NCBI GenBank assembly: GCA_947172415.1
Contig: OX359201.1
Location: forward strand, 6,498,501-6,562,500
DNA length: 64,000 nt
Direction: 5' to 3'
Origin: Chondrosia reniformis
Taxonomy: Eukaryota > Porifera > Demospongiae > Chondrillida > Chondrillidae
The notes below the pieces were generated by a model, which saw only the letters and a list, made by a program, of their open reading frames with translations, ran no database searches and was not told the origin of the DNA. How positions within the stretch are numbered: position 1 is the stretch's first letter; each line of letters starts with the position of its first letter. Both the position numbers and the translations under genes were made by a program. Below, piece after piece: positions 1-12,165 of this stretch.

Positions 1-3000
1 AGGCACTGGCCTTCTGTTCCGAGACGAGGCAAGCACTAGTTGAGAGGAAGCTGATTAGTGAACTGGTTCAGTTCAACCAGAGAGGTAGCAATCACTCTAT
101 TCAGACCAATGTCCAGGATCTTCTCTGTCTTCTGACCAAGTGAGCTTTGTCTTATTATTTATCAATATCCTTTCCTTACCAAAGAGTTTGAGTAAAACCC
201 TTTCATTTTTATAATAATGGGATCCATGAGTAAAACCCTTTAATTTTATAACAGTGGGTCCCTATGGCTTCCATGTGTAGTTGTGTGCTCTTTAGCTGAC
301 AATCCTTGTGTTTCTCTTCTCCTTTCATTGCTTAGGAATAATCCAAGAGCTACTGAAGAGTTGTGCTCATGTATATTTGATAGAGTGATGCTGGTTGTCA
401 AGAACTACCACCTCAGTGCCAATGTTGCCACGGCAGTGCAGCCAGAGATCAACCTCCTCACAGCCACCCTGGCTATCAGAGATAACTCTTGGGAGGAGAG
501 ACTGAAAACAGGTCAGTCATGCCACACCCTCTCCTCCATGTAACACCCTCTCCTCCATGCCACACCCTCTATGCCACACCCTCTCTGCCATGCCACACCC
601 TCTCCTCCATGCAACACCCTCTCTGCCATGCCACACCCTCTCCGCCATGCCACACCCTCTCTGCCATGCCACACCCTCTCCTCCATGCTACAACTACCCT
701 CATGTCACACCTTCTCCATCATACCACACCCTGCTTGTCGCAACCTCTTTTTGTACCTTAATACAGTAATGATGCTATTTCAAAAGACGAGAAGACACAG
801 TAATCCAGTAGTAGTGGAGTCTGTAGCCCTTCCGTGCCTTGCTATCATGAAGAAGCTATCTCAAGTGGTGTCCCATGAAGGTCCTAAGAAGCTATCTCAA
901 GTGGTGTCCCATGAAGGTCCTAAGAAGCTATCTCAAGTGGTGTCCCATGAGGGTCCTAAGAAGCTATCTCAAGTGGTGTCTCAGGAAGACTCTACAAAGA
1001 CCACAAATATGCCAAAAGTGAGTTGTTTTAGAAATGTCACACCTGGTCTAATGCCGTTTTCTGGTTCTCTGTGATATATATGTATCCCTATATATGCATG
1101 TAGTTTCTTAGTTTGTTATTAGCTTATAAAAACTGTTTTGGACTATGTGTGATTAATGTGTTGTGATTCAGGAGGAACCTAAGACTCCGCCTGACTCAAA
1201 ATCATGGAGATCCCCTCGAGCAGCTGTCAGTGCAAGAAAATGGCTGAAAGGAGATGATAGTGCAACATTTGAGAAGTGGGCAGAAAAGGAAAAGGAGGAA
1301 CAAGAAAAGTTTGACACACTCTCTTTTGATGAGCAGCGTTCACAGCAGCTGCAACACAAGTTTGCTCAGAGATGGAAGGCCAGAACTCACAAGTGTAAGC
1401 TGATAAATCCAAACCACAACTATTATAAAATGACACCCTTTCTTGATAAACCAAACCACAACTGTTTTAGTGTTTCCTGTACCTGTCTCTGTCCTCTATA
1501 GTTGCCACAGCTAGGGCACATTTGTATCACACCTCCTGGCTGAGGTCAATGCTGTTCAATTCCTCCTCGAGAGCTGCTCGTCTTGCTGCTTGCAAGATGG
1601 TCGAGTCTCTTTGCCAGGGGAACCAGACAAGAACGAGGGAAATGATAGATATGCTATTTAGGTGAGAATGGACTGCCATTACACCTTCACTCTGGAGTCA
1701 AATGTGTAGCTGTCTGACTCCAGGGAGACGGGAAGGGAAAGCCTTAATGTCTGACCCCAGGAGGAGGGGGAGGGGGAGGTCTTAATGTCTTATCCCAGGA
1801 GGAGGGGGAGGGGTAGGTCTTATTGTCTGACCCCAGGAGGAGGGGGAGGGGAGGTCTTAATGTCTGACCCCAGGAGGAGGGGGAGGGGGAGGTCTTAATG
1901 TCTTACCCCAGGAGGAGGGGGAGGGGGAGGTCTTAATGTCTTACCCCAGGAGGAGGGGGAGGGGAGGTCTTAATGTTTGAGTGTAGCAAATGTCACTTTC
2001 AGCAGGAAACTGATCCAAAGGAGAACCTTATTGATAGGATTGACCTGTCATAACCATGCCTTATCCTTCAATGTGCCATCAACTTGTTATTGACCATCAG
2101 TGTATAGTATTTACTTAATAAATATCTTCAGTCATAGTATTGACATACAATATCTATAGTAGAGATCTGCTTTCATTCATTCACCGGTTGTCCCTTACTT
2201 ATATACCTCCTCTACTGTGTAGCTATCTGCCGGATGTGAGGAAGAATGGGGAGAAAGCAGCGGAATACTTGCAGCTCTTCATGAAGCTGAGCAAGCAAGC
2301 AGAGTGGAGGACGTACTTGGCCGCCAAAGGCGTCCTGGCAAGCCTAGGGGAACTACTAACTGCTGTTAGTTTTCTGATCAGGAACTTTGTAGCCCTACAC
2401 ATTGTGCAAGTCTTGAATTTGATTTTCATTTGTTAATTTGCAAGTCAGAATGTTTATGCTCTTCCTTTTAGGAGATACAAGATTTGAGAATGTTGGAGAA
2501 GTCAACATTGAGTGCTGATGTTGCCCAGGGTTATGCTCTAAATGTGCTGAGTCAGCTGCTCCAGTCCTTCCTCTCAGTGGATGTCATCAAACAGCAACAC
2601 AAGGGGAAGCTGGTGGGCGTGGTCCTCAGGGGCTACCTTGGACTGAAGTGCCTGGTCATTCAGAGGACTAAGAGAATTGATGACACGGAAAATTTGCTCT
2701 TAAAGATATTAGAAGATCTAACTTCTGGGACTGAGGAGGAGAAGAAGCAGTTCATGGCAGAATGCGTTGCTATCATGGAGGATTTCAGCACCGAAGATTT
2801 GGTTACTCCAATATTTGTTTTTGAACGCTTCTGTAATGTGATTCTTCCAGAGAAGTCTGACGAGGTTGCCTTTTACCTTCAGCTAGACAAGGACCCCCAG
2901 CAGGAGGAGTTCCTCCAGGGAAGGATGCAAGGCAACCCTTACAAGTCCTCTGATCCGGGGACTGGTCCTCTGATGAGAGACATTAAGAACAAGATTTGCA

Positions 3001-6000
3001 CTGGTAGGAAGAAATTCTATTTCATTGAGCCACCACTCTACTCTGTTGATAAGAGAACCACAAGTAGTTTGAGCCTCCACTCTGTTGATAAGAGAACCAC
3101 AGATAGTTTGAGCCTCCACTCTGTTGATAAGAGAACCACAAGTAGTTTGAGCCTCCACTCTGTTGATAAGAGAACCACAAGTAGTTTGAATTTTCACCCT
3201 TCCAATAATCAAAATGGTGTAATGTAACAACTGTAGATTATTGATTATGTTGTAATGTACAGTCCTTTTATACTATTTGTACCTGGTTTGTTGTGTATAG
3301 ATTGTGAGCTTGTGGCACTACTGGAGGATGACAGTGGAATGGAGTTGCTAGTGGCCAACAAGATTATCAGTCTGGATTTGCCAGTTAAAGATGTCTACAA
3401 GAAGGTCTGGCTGGCACAGTCTAGCAATGTAAGTATACATTGTATAGTTACAATGTACATAGTTCATTTAATGCTTTTATGTGACAGTGCATTGTACCTA
3501 CACAAAGCTGTATGTTGTTGCCATGATAACATTAGCAATATGATTACTCTTCATGCTGGGTTACCATAGTAGCAAGGATTGTCCAATCAGATCCCTCCTT
3601 TATTACAGCCTGGCTCTTGTATGAGAGTTGTGTACCGAATGCGAGGTCTCCTTGGTGATGCAACAGAAGACATCATTGAGTCACTGGACAATGGAGGGAA
3701 TCAGAATATAGACGAAGAAGAAGTGTACCACATGGCAGATGTAATGAGCCAGTGTGGAGGACTGGAGGCCGCACTCACAAGGTATGGGACCATCCTCTTG
3801 AAAAATCCATTGTGATCATTATACAAAAACATTAAAGTAATTAAATGTTTAATGTTCTTAATTGTCTAATGATTGTGAGCTTTTCAATTAGCATATGCCA
3901 ATTGTGCACATAAAGTGAGATGTGTGTGTGTGTGTTACATACTACCTGTATCTACATGCAGGCTATCACATGTTCAGGATATCAACCGAGGTCACCAGTT
4001 GATTGCAGTCATACTCAAGTTCCTCAGCTACTGTCTGAAACTGAAGATCAACCGCCAATATGTGATCCAGCCACGCCTAAACACTCTGAACATACTACTG
4101 GCCTCTCTCAATCAAGTGAGCTTGATTAAGGGAATCATTAGCTCCTTCTGACCTTTCACCTTCGTAACCCTCACTCTCCCTATCCTAACTCTTCTCCCTC
4201 TCCTCTCCCCCCTCTCCTCTCCACCTTTTCCCTTCTCTCCCTCTCCTCTCCACCTTTTCCCTTCTCCACCTTTTCCCTTCTCTCCCTCTCCTCTTCACCT
4301 TTTCCCTTCTCCACCTCTCTCCTCCCCTCTCCCCTCTCCCCTCTCCCCTCTCCCCTCTCCTCTCCCATCTCCACAGGCTCTAAGATATGAACATGAACAT
4401 AGTGGTGGAGTGGGAGCAGGAATTGCAGAGAAGGTGCTCAGTGTTATGGAGAGTATTCTACTTGAAGCCAGCTCTTCACTTGCCAATGTTGATCGGGCGT
4501 CCATTGTCAGGCAGACATCAACTGGTCCAGTGATTGTGCAAGAGCAGTCTCAGCTCAGCCAACTCCTTGACCACATAGAGACACCATATGTAGTAAGTAT
4601 CCATGGCAACACCATAAGTAGTATCCATGGCGACACCATATGTAGTAAGTAGGTTAAGCACCTGTATTAACATGTCTCACAGTAATACTGTACTAGCTAT
4701 GGTCTTTTAAGGTAATTTAATTTTGTCTTCTATGTAAGTGATCAATTCGTTTTCATTTTCTGTGTGTTCAGCAAAGCAACCCTTCCATTCGTAAGGCACT
4801 GATGAAAGTGCTGCCGTACCTGACATTTGGTGACATTGACAGCATGCACTGTTTGCTGGATCACTTTGTACCCTACCTGGAATTTGACAAGTTTGACACG
4901 GACCACTCAACGGAGACCTCTCTCTATCTTGATTGCTTCACTGCCGTGTCCAACGGAATAGGAGTGAGTTGTGTATCATGCAGGGTAGTGTGTGGGGGGT
5001 CAGAGGGTAGTGTGTGGGAGGGGTCAGAGGGTAGTGTGTGGGAGGGGTCAGAGGGTAGTGTGTGGGAGGGGTCGGAAGATAGTGTGTGGATGGGTGTAAC
5101 ATGCTGGATTGTCCTCCCCTATCTCTTCTTCCTCTTCTTCCTCAGACTGATGCTAGTGGGGCCAAACTGAAGAACCTTGTAATTGATCAAGGAGTGGTGC
5201 AGTTATGTATCGACTACATCAGCAAACACGTACCAAATAAGGAGTGAGTAATAAGATATGTCACACCTCCAGTGTGGAACTTCACATTTTCATTCATTTC
5301 CTTCTCATTTCTGTGTCACTTGCATAGATCCTTTTCAGTTAGCATGGACTTTGAATCTCCTGCCTGGAGGGAATGTCTGGCGAGGCCAGCCCTTCCCTAT
5401 GTCCTAAATATACTTACTGGACTGTGTCAGAACCATCACAGTACACAAGTCAGCGCTTCTCACTTTTTATCTGCTTTTTAAATATTTATTAATGTTATTG
5501 AGGATATAGTACCAGTTGCTATAGCAACATCTGTTGTATATCCATTGCTTAGGCCATGGTGACAGGTGTTGTAGAACAGCTTCACTTATTGGAGCAAGTG
5601 TCTTCCTCTGAGCATATTGGCTCGATGACTGAAGGTCTTCTTAAGGTCTTGGATAAGAAGGAAGTTGTGGAGAAGGTAATACTGCTAACTTCATCCATAA
5701 ACACAGTTTTGAAGTTTAGAGTTTTAGTTCTAAGAAATGTAAAGTTTATCAATTAATGGAGCCTTTCAGTTCCAAGTTCAGTTATGAGAATTTTAAATAC
5801 ATGTACTGTATTTGGTTGAGGAAGGTAGTATTGCACAATCAGTGTACTGTTTGTGTGTAGATTGAAGAAGCCAGACAAGTGACTAAAAGGGAGAAGATGG
5901 AGAGGGCTAAAGCAGTGAGGAGCAAGCTACTGAAAGAGTATGGCATGAAGGTAGGCCATCTATCCAGTGCCTCCCTGTGTCACTCTAGATGCACCATGTC

Positions 6001-8259
6001 ATGTGAGGGGCTGGGCTGTTACATGGAGACTCAGTGGCCCATAATGATGGCTGTTACTTGGTTGGTGGGAGTGTTGCTAGTGATGACTCTGTTTTGTGTT
6101 GCACAGCTGAATGAAAAGGGTCAAGTAATTGCTGAGTCATCAGTGATGGAAGACTTAGAAAAGACTGTCAAGATTTGTGAAGAGGAGGGGCTGACTTGCT
6201 GTGTGTGTAGAGATGGTTATCTCAATGAGCCCAAAAAGGTAGGAGGGACCATTGGTGGTGATGCTCTACTGAATCTGATTGGATCATTACTTGTATGCAG
6301 CTGGTAGGAGTGTATACCTTCACAAAGAGAGCTAATTTGGATGAATTTGAAAAGAAACCTCGCAAGACAGTTGGTTTCACCACTGTGACTCACTTCAATG
6401 TCATTCACTTTGACTGTCACACGTCTGCTGTTATGTGAGTACTTCTTGTCTCACCTAAACTTTATGTGATTCAGAGAATGTGCTCCCCTCAGGACTGCCA
6501 GAGGAAGGAATGAGTGGGAGAGTGCAATGCTACAGAACTCTAACACAAGATGCAATGGCCTTCTGCCAATATGGGGACCTGAGGTGGACGACTCACTATT
6601 GCACCACTCATTAGTTCAACCACCATCTTATACAATCCTCCCATCCACCCACTTAGTCATCCATTTTCCCGCCCACTCAATCACCCGTCCACCCACCCTC
6701 TCATCACCCGTACATCCACTTGGTAGGTCTCAGATTCGGCCTTCGCCAGCTGCCTGGCTCGTCACAACGGTTATGTCAGAGAGGCCACTGGACACTATGA
6801 TGCCTCTTATTCTGCCTGGATACACGACATTAAGCTGCTCCTTCTCAAGTTTGCCAACGAGCAGTCCTTCAGCAAGGACAGCGGAGGAGGAGGTCCACAG
6901 AGCAACATCTACCTCATTCCCTACCTCCTTCATGTAGCCATCTACGTTCTCAACAGGTACCGCAGAACACTCTAGTATCACTGAATAGGTGTCTATTTGG
7001 AAGTTGATTTATTGTCTAGGCATGCTACACTAATTCATTACTTATCCTTGTCTGGGTTAACATCTGATTGGTCAATTAATTGTCCAATCAGTTCATACTG
7101 TAAAATAATAAACAAGTGACAGTAGATTTCATAGAGTTGATAATTTTGTGAAAATTCTATCTGTAGTACAAGACTGTATGCAAGTGGAGAGAAAGGTTTG
7201 AGTAATTTTGTCTCAGCAGCTGTAGACACTTGGGTTCCATCGTCATATGAAGTATGTCAGCTAACAGGTCATTGAAATGGAGTCATTGTAATGCAGCCCT
7301 TTCTTCCATTTCTCAGCTGGAAGGCACACTGTACATGCTTGTCTGTTCCCTACCCATTTATACTCTGGGTCAGTGGAAGGAGAATAAACTGACATTTCTG
7401 AAGAGACTCCTTACAACAGCTCATGCCAGGAGCACCAGCATGGCAGCCATTGAAAAGTAGCTGCCTTACCTTCTCATTGTTGTAGTTCTATTTGACTGTC
7501 TTCCTCTTGTTCTAAAGGTTACCTCCGGAAACTGCTCCTGCCGAATATGCTATCTATAAACCATCCCTGGTATTCTTTGGACTAATCGACATCATTCACA
7601 AGACTCTAAAGGTAGGTTTTAATTATACTGTATATCTGGTATATGTATAATAATAATGTGCCAAGTTGCACTTGCCATAGTGACCTTAGAGTATGTATAG
7701 ACATTTTTTATCACTGTCTTGTAGCAGCCATAGAAAGTACCCTTCCCAAAGACCACAAAAATGTTAAAATGCTGTCCCACTCAATAAAGAGGCAGTCTTT
7801 AGAGAAACCTTATTTACTGTGTTTACATTTTAAGTCTCTTAGTTCTTGTCTCTAATATTATCACTCAAAGGTATAACCTTGTTGTTTGTGTATTTATTTA
7901 CAGAAAAAGATTGAGGTCTCGGGTGAGGCATTGCCTGAAACACTTCTTGATCACATAAGACAGAGCACGGCCAGTCTCTGCCAGACATTTGATAAGGTAC
8001 CGTTACCAAGCAACAGTAGATTGATGCTTTATTTATTGGACACATTGATGATGTGTACTCATTTCAGGTCTTGGCCACTTATCAAGATGAGTTGTTAACT
8101 TCCGAATCTTTTGAAGAAATGTTGGATGTTCTTGGTAAAGTGTTTTTGTGAGTGATGTTTTTCAATTAAATCTTTGTGGTTACCTCTTTTGTAGATCTTC
8201 TTGGAGAGGTGCCCAATCCGGGAGACTTCTTGAAAAGCTTGCTTGCGAGTGTGTCATAA
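1..8259 (+). CDS. UBR4: UBR4 E3 ubiquitin ligase, C-terminal 26 exons (5' end outside window)
   Basis: This is the C-terminal ~1,348 residues of the giant N-recognin E3 ligase UBR4 (fly Poe). Exons: 1-139, 336-511, 767-1017, 1172-1394, 1502-1661, 2223-2364, 2472-3003, 3301-3428, 3609-3781, 3962-4115, 4377-4592, 4772-4963, 5146-5243, 5328-5448, 5553-5675, 5861-5950, 6107-6238, 6301-6434, 6493-6583, 6727-6956, 7167-7251, 7317-7456, 7518-7611, 7904-7996, 8068-8134, 8195-8259. All phases close, and the stop is TAA 8257-8259. Landmarks recognised from the family are [45 protein letters not shown] and the zinc-binding hemiRING region [11 protein letters not shown]...[10 protein letters not shown], followed by [13 protein letters not shown] and [19 protein letters not shown]. 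The hemiRING/UZI module recruits UBE2A/B in human UBR4 (established knowledge). The known roles are degradation of N-degron and misfolded proteins. Exon 3 carries a coding 36-bp repeat. The large N-terminal part lies upstream of this window. Confidence 0.96.
518..735. repeat. Intronic minisatellite, ~19-bp unit
   Basis: Tandem copies of a CCACACCCTCTCCTCCATG-type unit, with length variants, fill most of UBR4 intron 2. It opens all three forward frames as proline/histidine-rich ORFs, which are not genes. Confidence 0.85.
850..993 (+). repeat. Coding 36-bp tandem repeat in UBR4 exon 3
   Basis: Four in-frame copies of a 36-bp unit encode [16 protein letters not shown] repeats; the last copy has diverged. 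It sits just after the conserved [19 protein letters not shown] segment. The first copy continues the family sequence, and the others look like local expansion. Confidence 0.9.
1713..1975. repeat. Intronic G-rich minisatellite, ~38-bp unit
   Basis: About seven copies of a unit containing GGAGGAGGGGGAGGGG followed by GGTCTTAATGTC lie in UBR4 intron 5. The G-runs on the plus strand could form G-quadruplexes (inference). Confidence 0.85.
3041..3195. repeat. Intronic 39-bp minisatellite
   Basis: Four copies of a 39-bp unit with core GTTGATAAGAGAACCACA lie in UBR4 intron 7, just after the exon encoding the DIKNKIC segment. Confidence 0.88.
4150..4375. repeat. Pyrimidine-rich tract in UBR4 intron 10
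   Basis: About 220 bp of nearly pure C/T with CCTCTCC and CCACCTTTTCCCTTCT sub-repeats runs straight into the CCACAG acceptor at 4376. It acts as a greatly extended polypyrimidine tract. Confidence 0.85.
4984..5090. repeat. Intronic 24-bp minisatellite
   Basis: Four to five copies of a GTAGTGTGTGGGAGGGGTCA-containing 24-bp unit lie in UBR4 intron 12, directly after the donor at 4964. Confidence 0.85.
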
Positions 8260-8861
8260 CTTTAGCATAAACATAAAATAAGGAAAACTTAAAATTATTA
8301 GAAAATATGCCTTTAGTGTGTGTAAACAATCATTCTTTGCTATGTATAACGGTAATACCTCAGTTATCTCCGGAAGTACGTAAACGTACGGCTAGGCGGT
8401 AATTTGATACTTAACAGCAGACCTAGAAGTTACAATTTATCAGCCGAGCTAGAGAATCGGTCAGGTGGCGTCCTTCAGTGATATATCTCCTCGACTGAGA
8501 AATCGAGCCACCGGTAGACAGAATTAAGAAAGTCGCGACGTATCAGCTTCTTCAAGTAAGCGTATATATACTTTGTGTAAAAGTTAATATGTCAATATCC
8601 TTACCAGATCGAGTGTTGCATTTCACTCACCTGATCCAAGAATCTTAAAAATATTGTTAGTACGTTCGGATGCGTGTATGAATTATATTATACACGCATC
8701 CGAATCAAATTACGGACCAACATTGCTTTAGCTAGCTGGGAGTATAGGGAACCCCTATCTCCACTCACGCGGATCACGGGGCCCATTCTCCTTTAGTCTT
8801 ATCTGTTATTCTTAAAATGTCCTTAATATATAGGTATATACGGATATCACAAAGACTGACT
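8260..8861. other. Spacer between UBR4 and the mucin-like gene
   Basis: No coding exon is seen. Positions ~8360-8560 are more GC-rich than their surroundings and end in a donor-like CTTCAA|GTAAGC near 8555. An acceptor-like ATATAG lies near 8833. A non-coding 5' exon of the downstream gene is therefore possible but unproven. A perfect 15-bp hairpin lies at 8665-8704. Confidence 0.5.
8665..8704. repeat. Perfect 15-bp inverted repeat, 10-nt loop
   Basis: The left arm at 8665-8679 (TTCGGATGCGTGTAT) is the exact reverse complement of 8690-8704. It lies about 160 bp upstream of the start codon of the mucin-like gene. No function can be assigned. Confidence 0.8.
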
Positions 8862-11817
8862 ATGAGGTTGAACGCAGCGCTGGCCTTGTTGAGTGCATTT
8901 TTACTTGTGGCAGCTCTGAATGGTTCTAGTAAGCAGATTTGCATTATCAATTATATACCATATGTATGTATGTTATATTCAATCATCAAGTATTTTCTAT
9001 ATCAATCAATCAATATCATGATTAGAGTGCACCACACCAACAGGTGCTAGGACATTACAAAAGTCCAATGTAGCACTAAAAAATGACAATAAATATAAAT
9101 ATACAATTAATGAATATTCATTCAAATATTCATAAGCTTCTTGACTATAACATAGATATACAGAACATATACATATATATCAGCAGGTTTGGATATATAA
9201 AGATGATATGATTGGTCAACCGTTTTCAATTCTCTTTTTAACAATGCTTGATGAATTTGAAGTATCCAGCTAGCCATATAAGGAGAGTATTTGTGTCTCT
9301 GTCCAACCTGAAAGGCTTGCTTCCTACTTATAGCATTCGGTACATATTATGAACCAACAGAGTTGTTAAACTTTATACTAAATGTCGGAAACAGTGTACT
9401 CAGTATATTTTTTAAAGTTAAAAAAGTTTTTATGACTTTTCATTTGCACTAACTGAATTTGTTAAATAAGTATACTTTAATTAAAAGAAGTCTTTCTTTT
9501 TTGCTTTGTTATGTATATATATATGGATTCTTATAATTGACTATTACACAATAGCTAAAGAAAGTATTACTCTGTTGTGCAAAAGTACTAACCAATTTAA
9601 CTCTCAATGACACAAATATGCCATATATTATATTACAGAACATAGCAGGTTATCAACACATCAGTAGTTCCAGAATAATGACCTATGTATTTATCTGTTT
9701 TAGTTGCCAATTTTCACATTGAAGTTGTTAAACATAGTAATTCTTTGGTGGTTAAGTCATGGAAAATGTATTTATGTATGGTATACATGTACATATATTA
9801 CAAAGGCACTAGTCAGGACTGAATATATATATATATATACAGTGCAAGTTACAATATACTAAGGTAATCTAAATAAATAAATAATTAATTAATTAAATAA
9901 TATAATTAATTAATTCATATGGCTCCAAGAAAGGACCTAGAAACAGAATGGGTATATTATCATAAAGTTTAGGGTATAAAACTCATTATATATATATATA
10001 CATACTCAATACCTATTACAAGTAGAAAATATAACGTTATACAAGCAATTCAGTTTTAAATTTGAGATAAAAAGTTATATACTATATAGGTCAACCATAT
10101 AAGTCACATTATGTAGGAAAATGGATTCATTTGTATTTTTCATCTTTTTGTCCAAACCTGTTTAGTATTTTTAGACTACTTTTGGTAGATGTGTGTGTTT
10201 ATATATATACAGATGTTATTAGGTGTAGTCTCATGTTGTATATATACATTTCTCATTGACTTGAATTCATTGAATGTTAATATTTATTATATCATTAATC
10301 TTTTAGATACAACTGTTATGAAAACAAGTTTGACCTTTACACAAAAAGGAGTTACTGAAACAGTTAGCGATCCCTCAATACTGAAGACTAGTATACCAGC
10401 TTTCACAAGTGGTGGTCAAGTCTCCTCCAGTATCGATGATGGAAGTATTGTGTCATCATCCTCCAGTATTGAGCAATTATTCTCCAGTATTGAGCAATCA
10501 TCCTCAAATATTGAGCCATCATCTACTATTGAGCAATTATCTTCCAGTATTGAACAATCATCCACCAGCTTAGAGCAACTATCCTCTCAGTCTGTACTAA
10601 CGACTGAGATTACTGTTGGAGTGATTAGTAGATCCACTGCTCAATTCGACACCACACTGACTCTCTCCACAGATTCACCTTTGAGTAATGAACCTTCTAC
10701 ATCCGCCTCTCCATCAACATCTTCCTCAACTAATGAACCTTCTACATCAGCCTCTCCAGCAACATCTTCCTCAACAAATGAACCATCTACATCAGCCTCT
10801 TCATCAACATCTTCCTCAACTAATGAACCTTCTACATCAGCCTCTCCACCAACATCTTCCTCAATGAATGAACCTTCTACATCCGCCTCTCCAGCAACAT
10901 CTTCCTCAACGAATGAACCTTCTACATCAGCCTCTCCAGCAACATCTTCCTCAGCGAATGAACCTTCTACATCAGCCTCTCCAGCAACATCTTCCTCAAC
11001 TAATGAACCTTCTTCATCAGCCTCTCCAGCAACATCTTCCCCAACAAATGAACCATCTACATCAGCCTCTTCATCAACATCTTCCTCAACTAATGAACCT
11101 TCTACATCAGCCTCTCCAGCAACTTCCTCAACTAATGAACCTTCTACATCAGCCTCTCCATCAACAACTTCCTCAACTAATGAACCATCTACATCAGCCT
11201 CTTCATCAACATCTTCCTCAACAAATGAACCATCTACATCAGCCTCTTCATCAACATCTTCCTCAACTAATGAACCTTCTACATCAGCCTCTCCATCAAC
11301 AACTTCCTCAACTAATGAACCTTCTACATCAGCCTCTCCATCAACAACTTCCTCAACTAATGAACCTTCTACATCAGCCTCTCCATCAACATCTTCCTCA
11401 ATGAATGAACCATCTACATCAGCCTCTTCATCAACATCTTCCTCAAGTAATGAACCTTCTACTTCAGCCTCTTCATCAACATCTTCCTCAACGAATGAAC
11501 CATCAACCACAGATTCATCTGAGGGTACTTCTAAGGACTCGACTAGTCCTACTGGATCTCTCACCTTTACTAAAGATCCCTCCACTGAGGCAGAAACTGA
11601 CACTACAGCTACACTCACCACCTCTAGTAGCAGAACAACTAATAACACCACAAGCGACAGTGGATCTGGTGGTACTCAGTTAGATCCGCTCATTCTGGTG
11701 GTCATAATTGTGGTATGTGGAACCGTGCTCCTCCTCTGTATCATGATAGCCTGTGCTGGTCTGCTTGCCTGTTGTTTCAGAAAAAGGCAAAAAAAGAACA
11801 TTTTCTATACAATGTGA
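8862..11817 (+). CDS. Mucin-like type I membrane protein with Ser/Thr-rich repeats
   Basis: There are two exons, 8862-8928 and 10307-11817 (525 aa), joined at a phase-1 intron of about 1.4 kb. Exon 1 encodes a signal peptide (MRLNAALALLSAFLLVAAL). Exon 2 encodes short SIEQ(S/L)SS repeats (about 10440-10590), then ~19 copies of a 15-residue Ser/Thr/Pro unit (NEPSTSASPSTSSST) and a Ser/Thr-rich stalk. A transmembrane segment (LILVVIIVVCGTVLLLCIMI) and a short basic tail ending KKNIFYTM follow. The composition predicts dense O-glycosylation and a rigid surface or adhesion role (inference). The alternative of starting exon 2 at the upstream GTG is rejected: the TTTTAG acceptor at 10306 plus a signal peptide at the right phase is much better supported. 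No specific family was recognised. Confidence 0.85.
10687..11507 (+). repeat. Coding 45-bp tandem repeat (mucin domain)
   Basis: About nineteen 45-bp copies start at AATGAACC(T/A)TC. One copy (about 11104-11145) is short by a codon, so the frame is kept. Third-position and Ser/Pro/Ala changes separate the copies. The antisense and +2 frames stay open only because of the repeat. Confidence 0.93.
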
Positions 11818-12165
11818 AGTTATGCCTGCTTTTAATACTATTGTATCATAATTGTAAGTTTTGCTTTATTTTATTATACATTTTTCTATAACCAAGTGAT
11901 TTTGCACAATGCAAAGATTGCGTCATAAATTGAATATATACATACGTATACACCTGCAGGTGCTCTAGCTGGAGTATATATACTATCGCCTACATTATAG
12001 TACAGTACAATTATATCATGCATTTGTATTGGTAATTAGGGGACCAATAAGAGACACAATATTCAACTTTAACTTCATTAAAAATACAAATTATATAAGA
12101 AATACATTTAACCTACAAACATACATAATATATACATGCATGTGGAACATTTCTGGGAATTTCTG
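11818..12165. other. AT-rich spacer after the mucin-like gene
   Basis: 3' flank of the mucin-like gene up to the start of the compound satellite. No ORF, RNA gene or clear poly(A) signal is seen. Confidence 0.5.

Noticed and set aside
10641..11651. 336-residue minus-strand frame (VEGSLVEEDVDEEADVDGS-type)
   Set aside because: It is the antisense of the mucin 45-bp repeat. It has no start, splice or domain support, and the plus strand has a signal peptide and a transmembrane helix.
10868..11683. Plus-strand MNLLHQPLQQHLPQ-type frames
   Set aside because: Second reading frame of the same 45-bp repeat, open only because the unit is a multiple of three.
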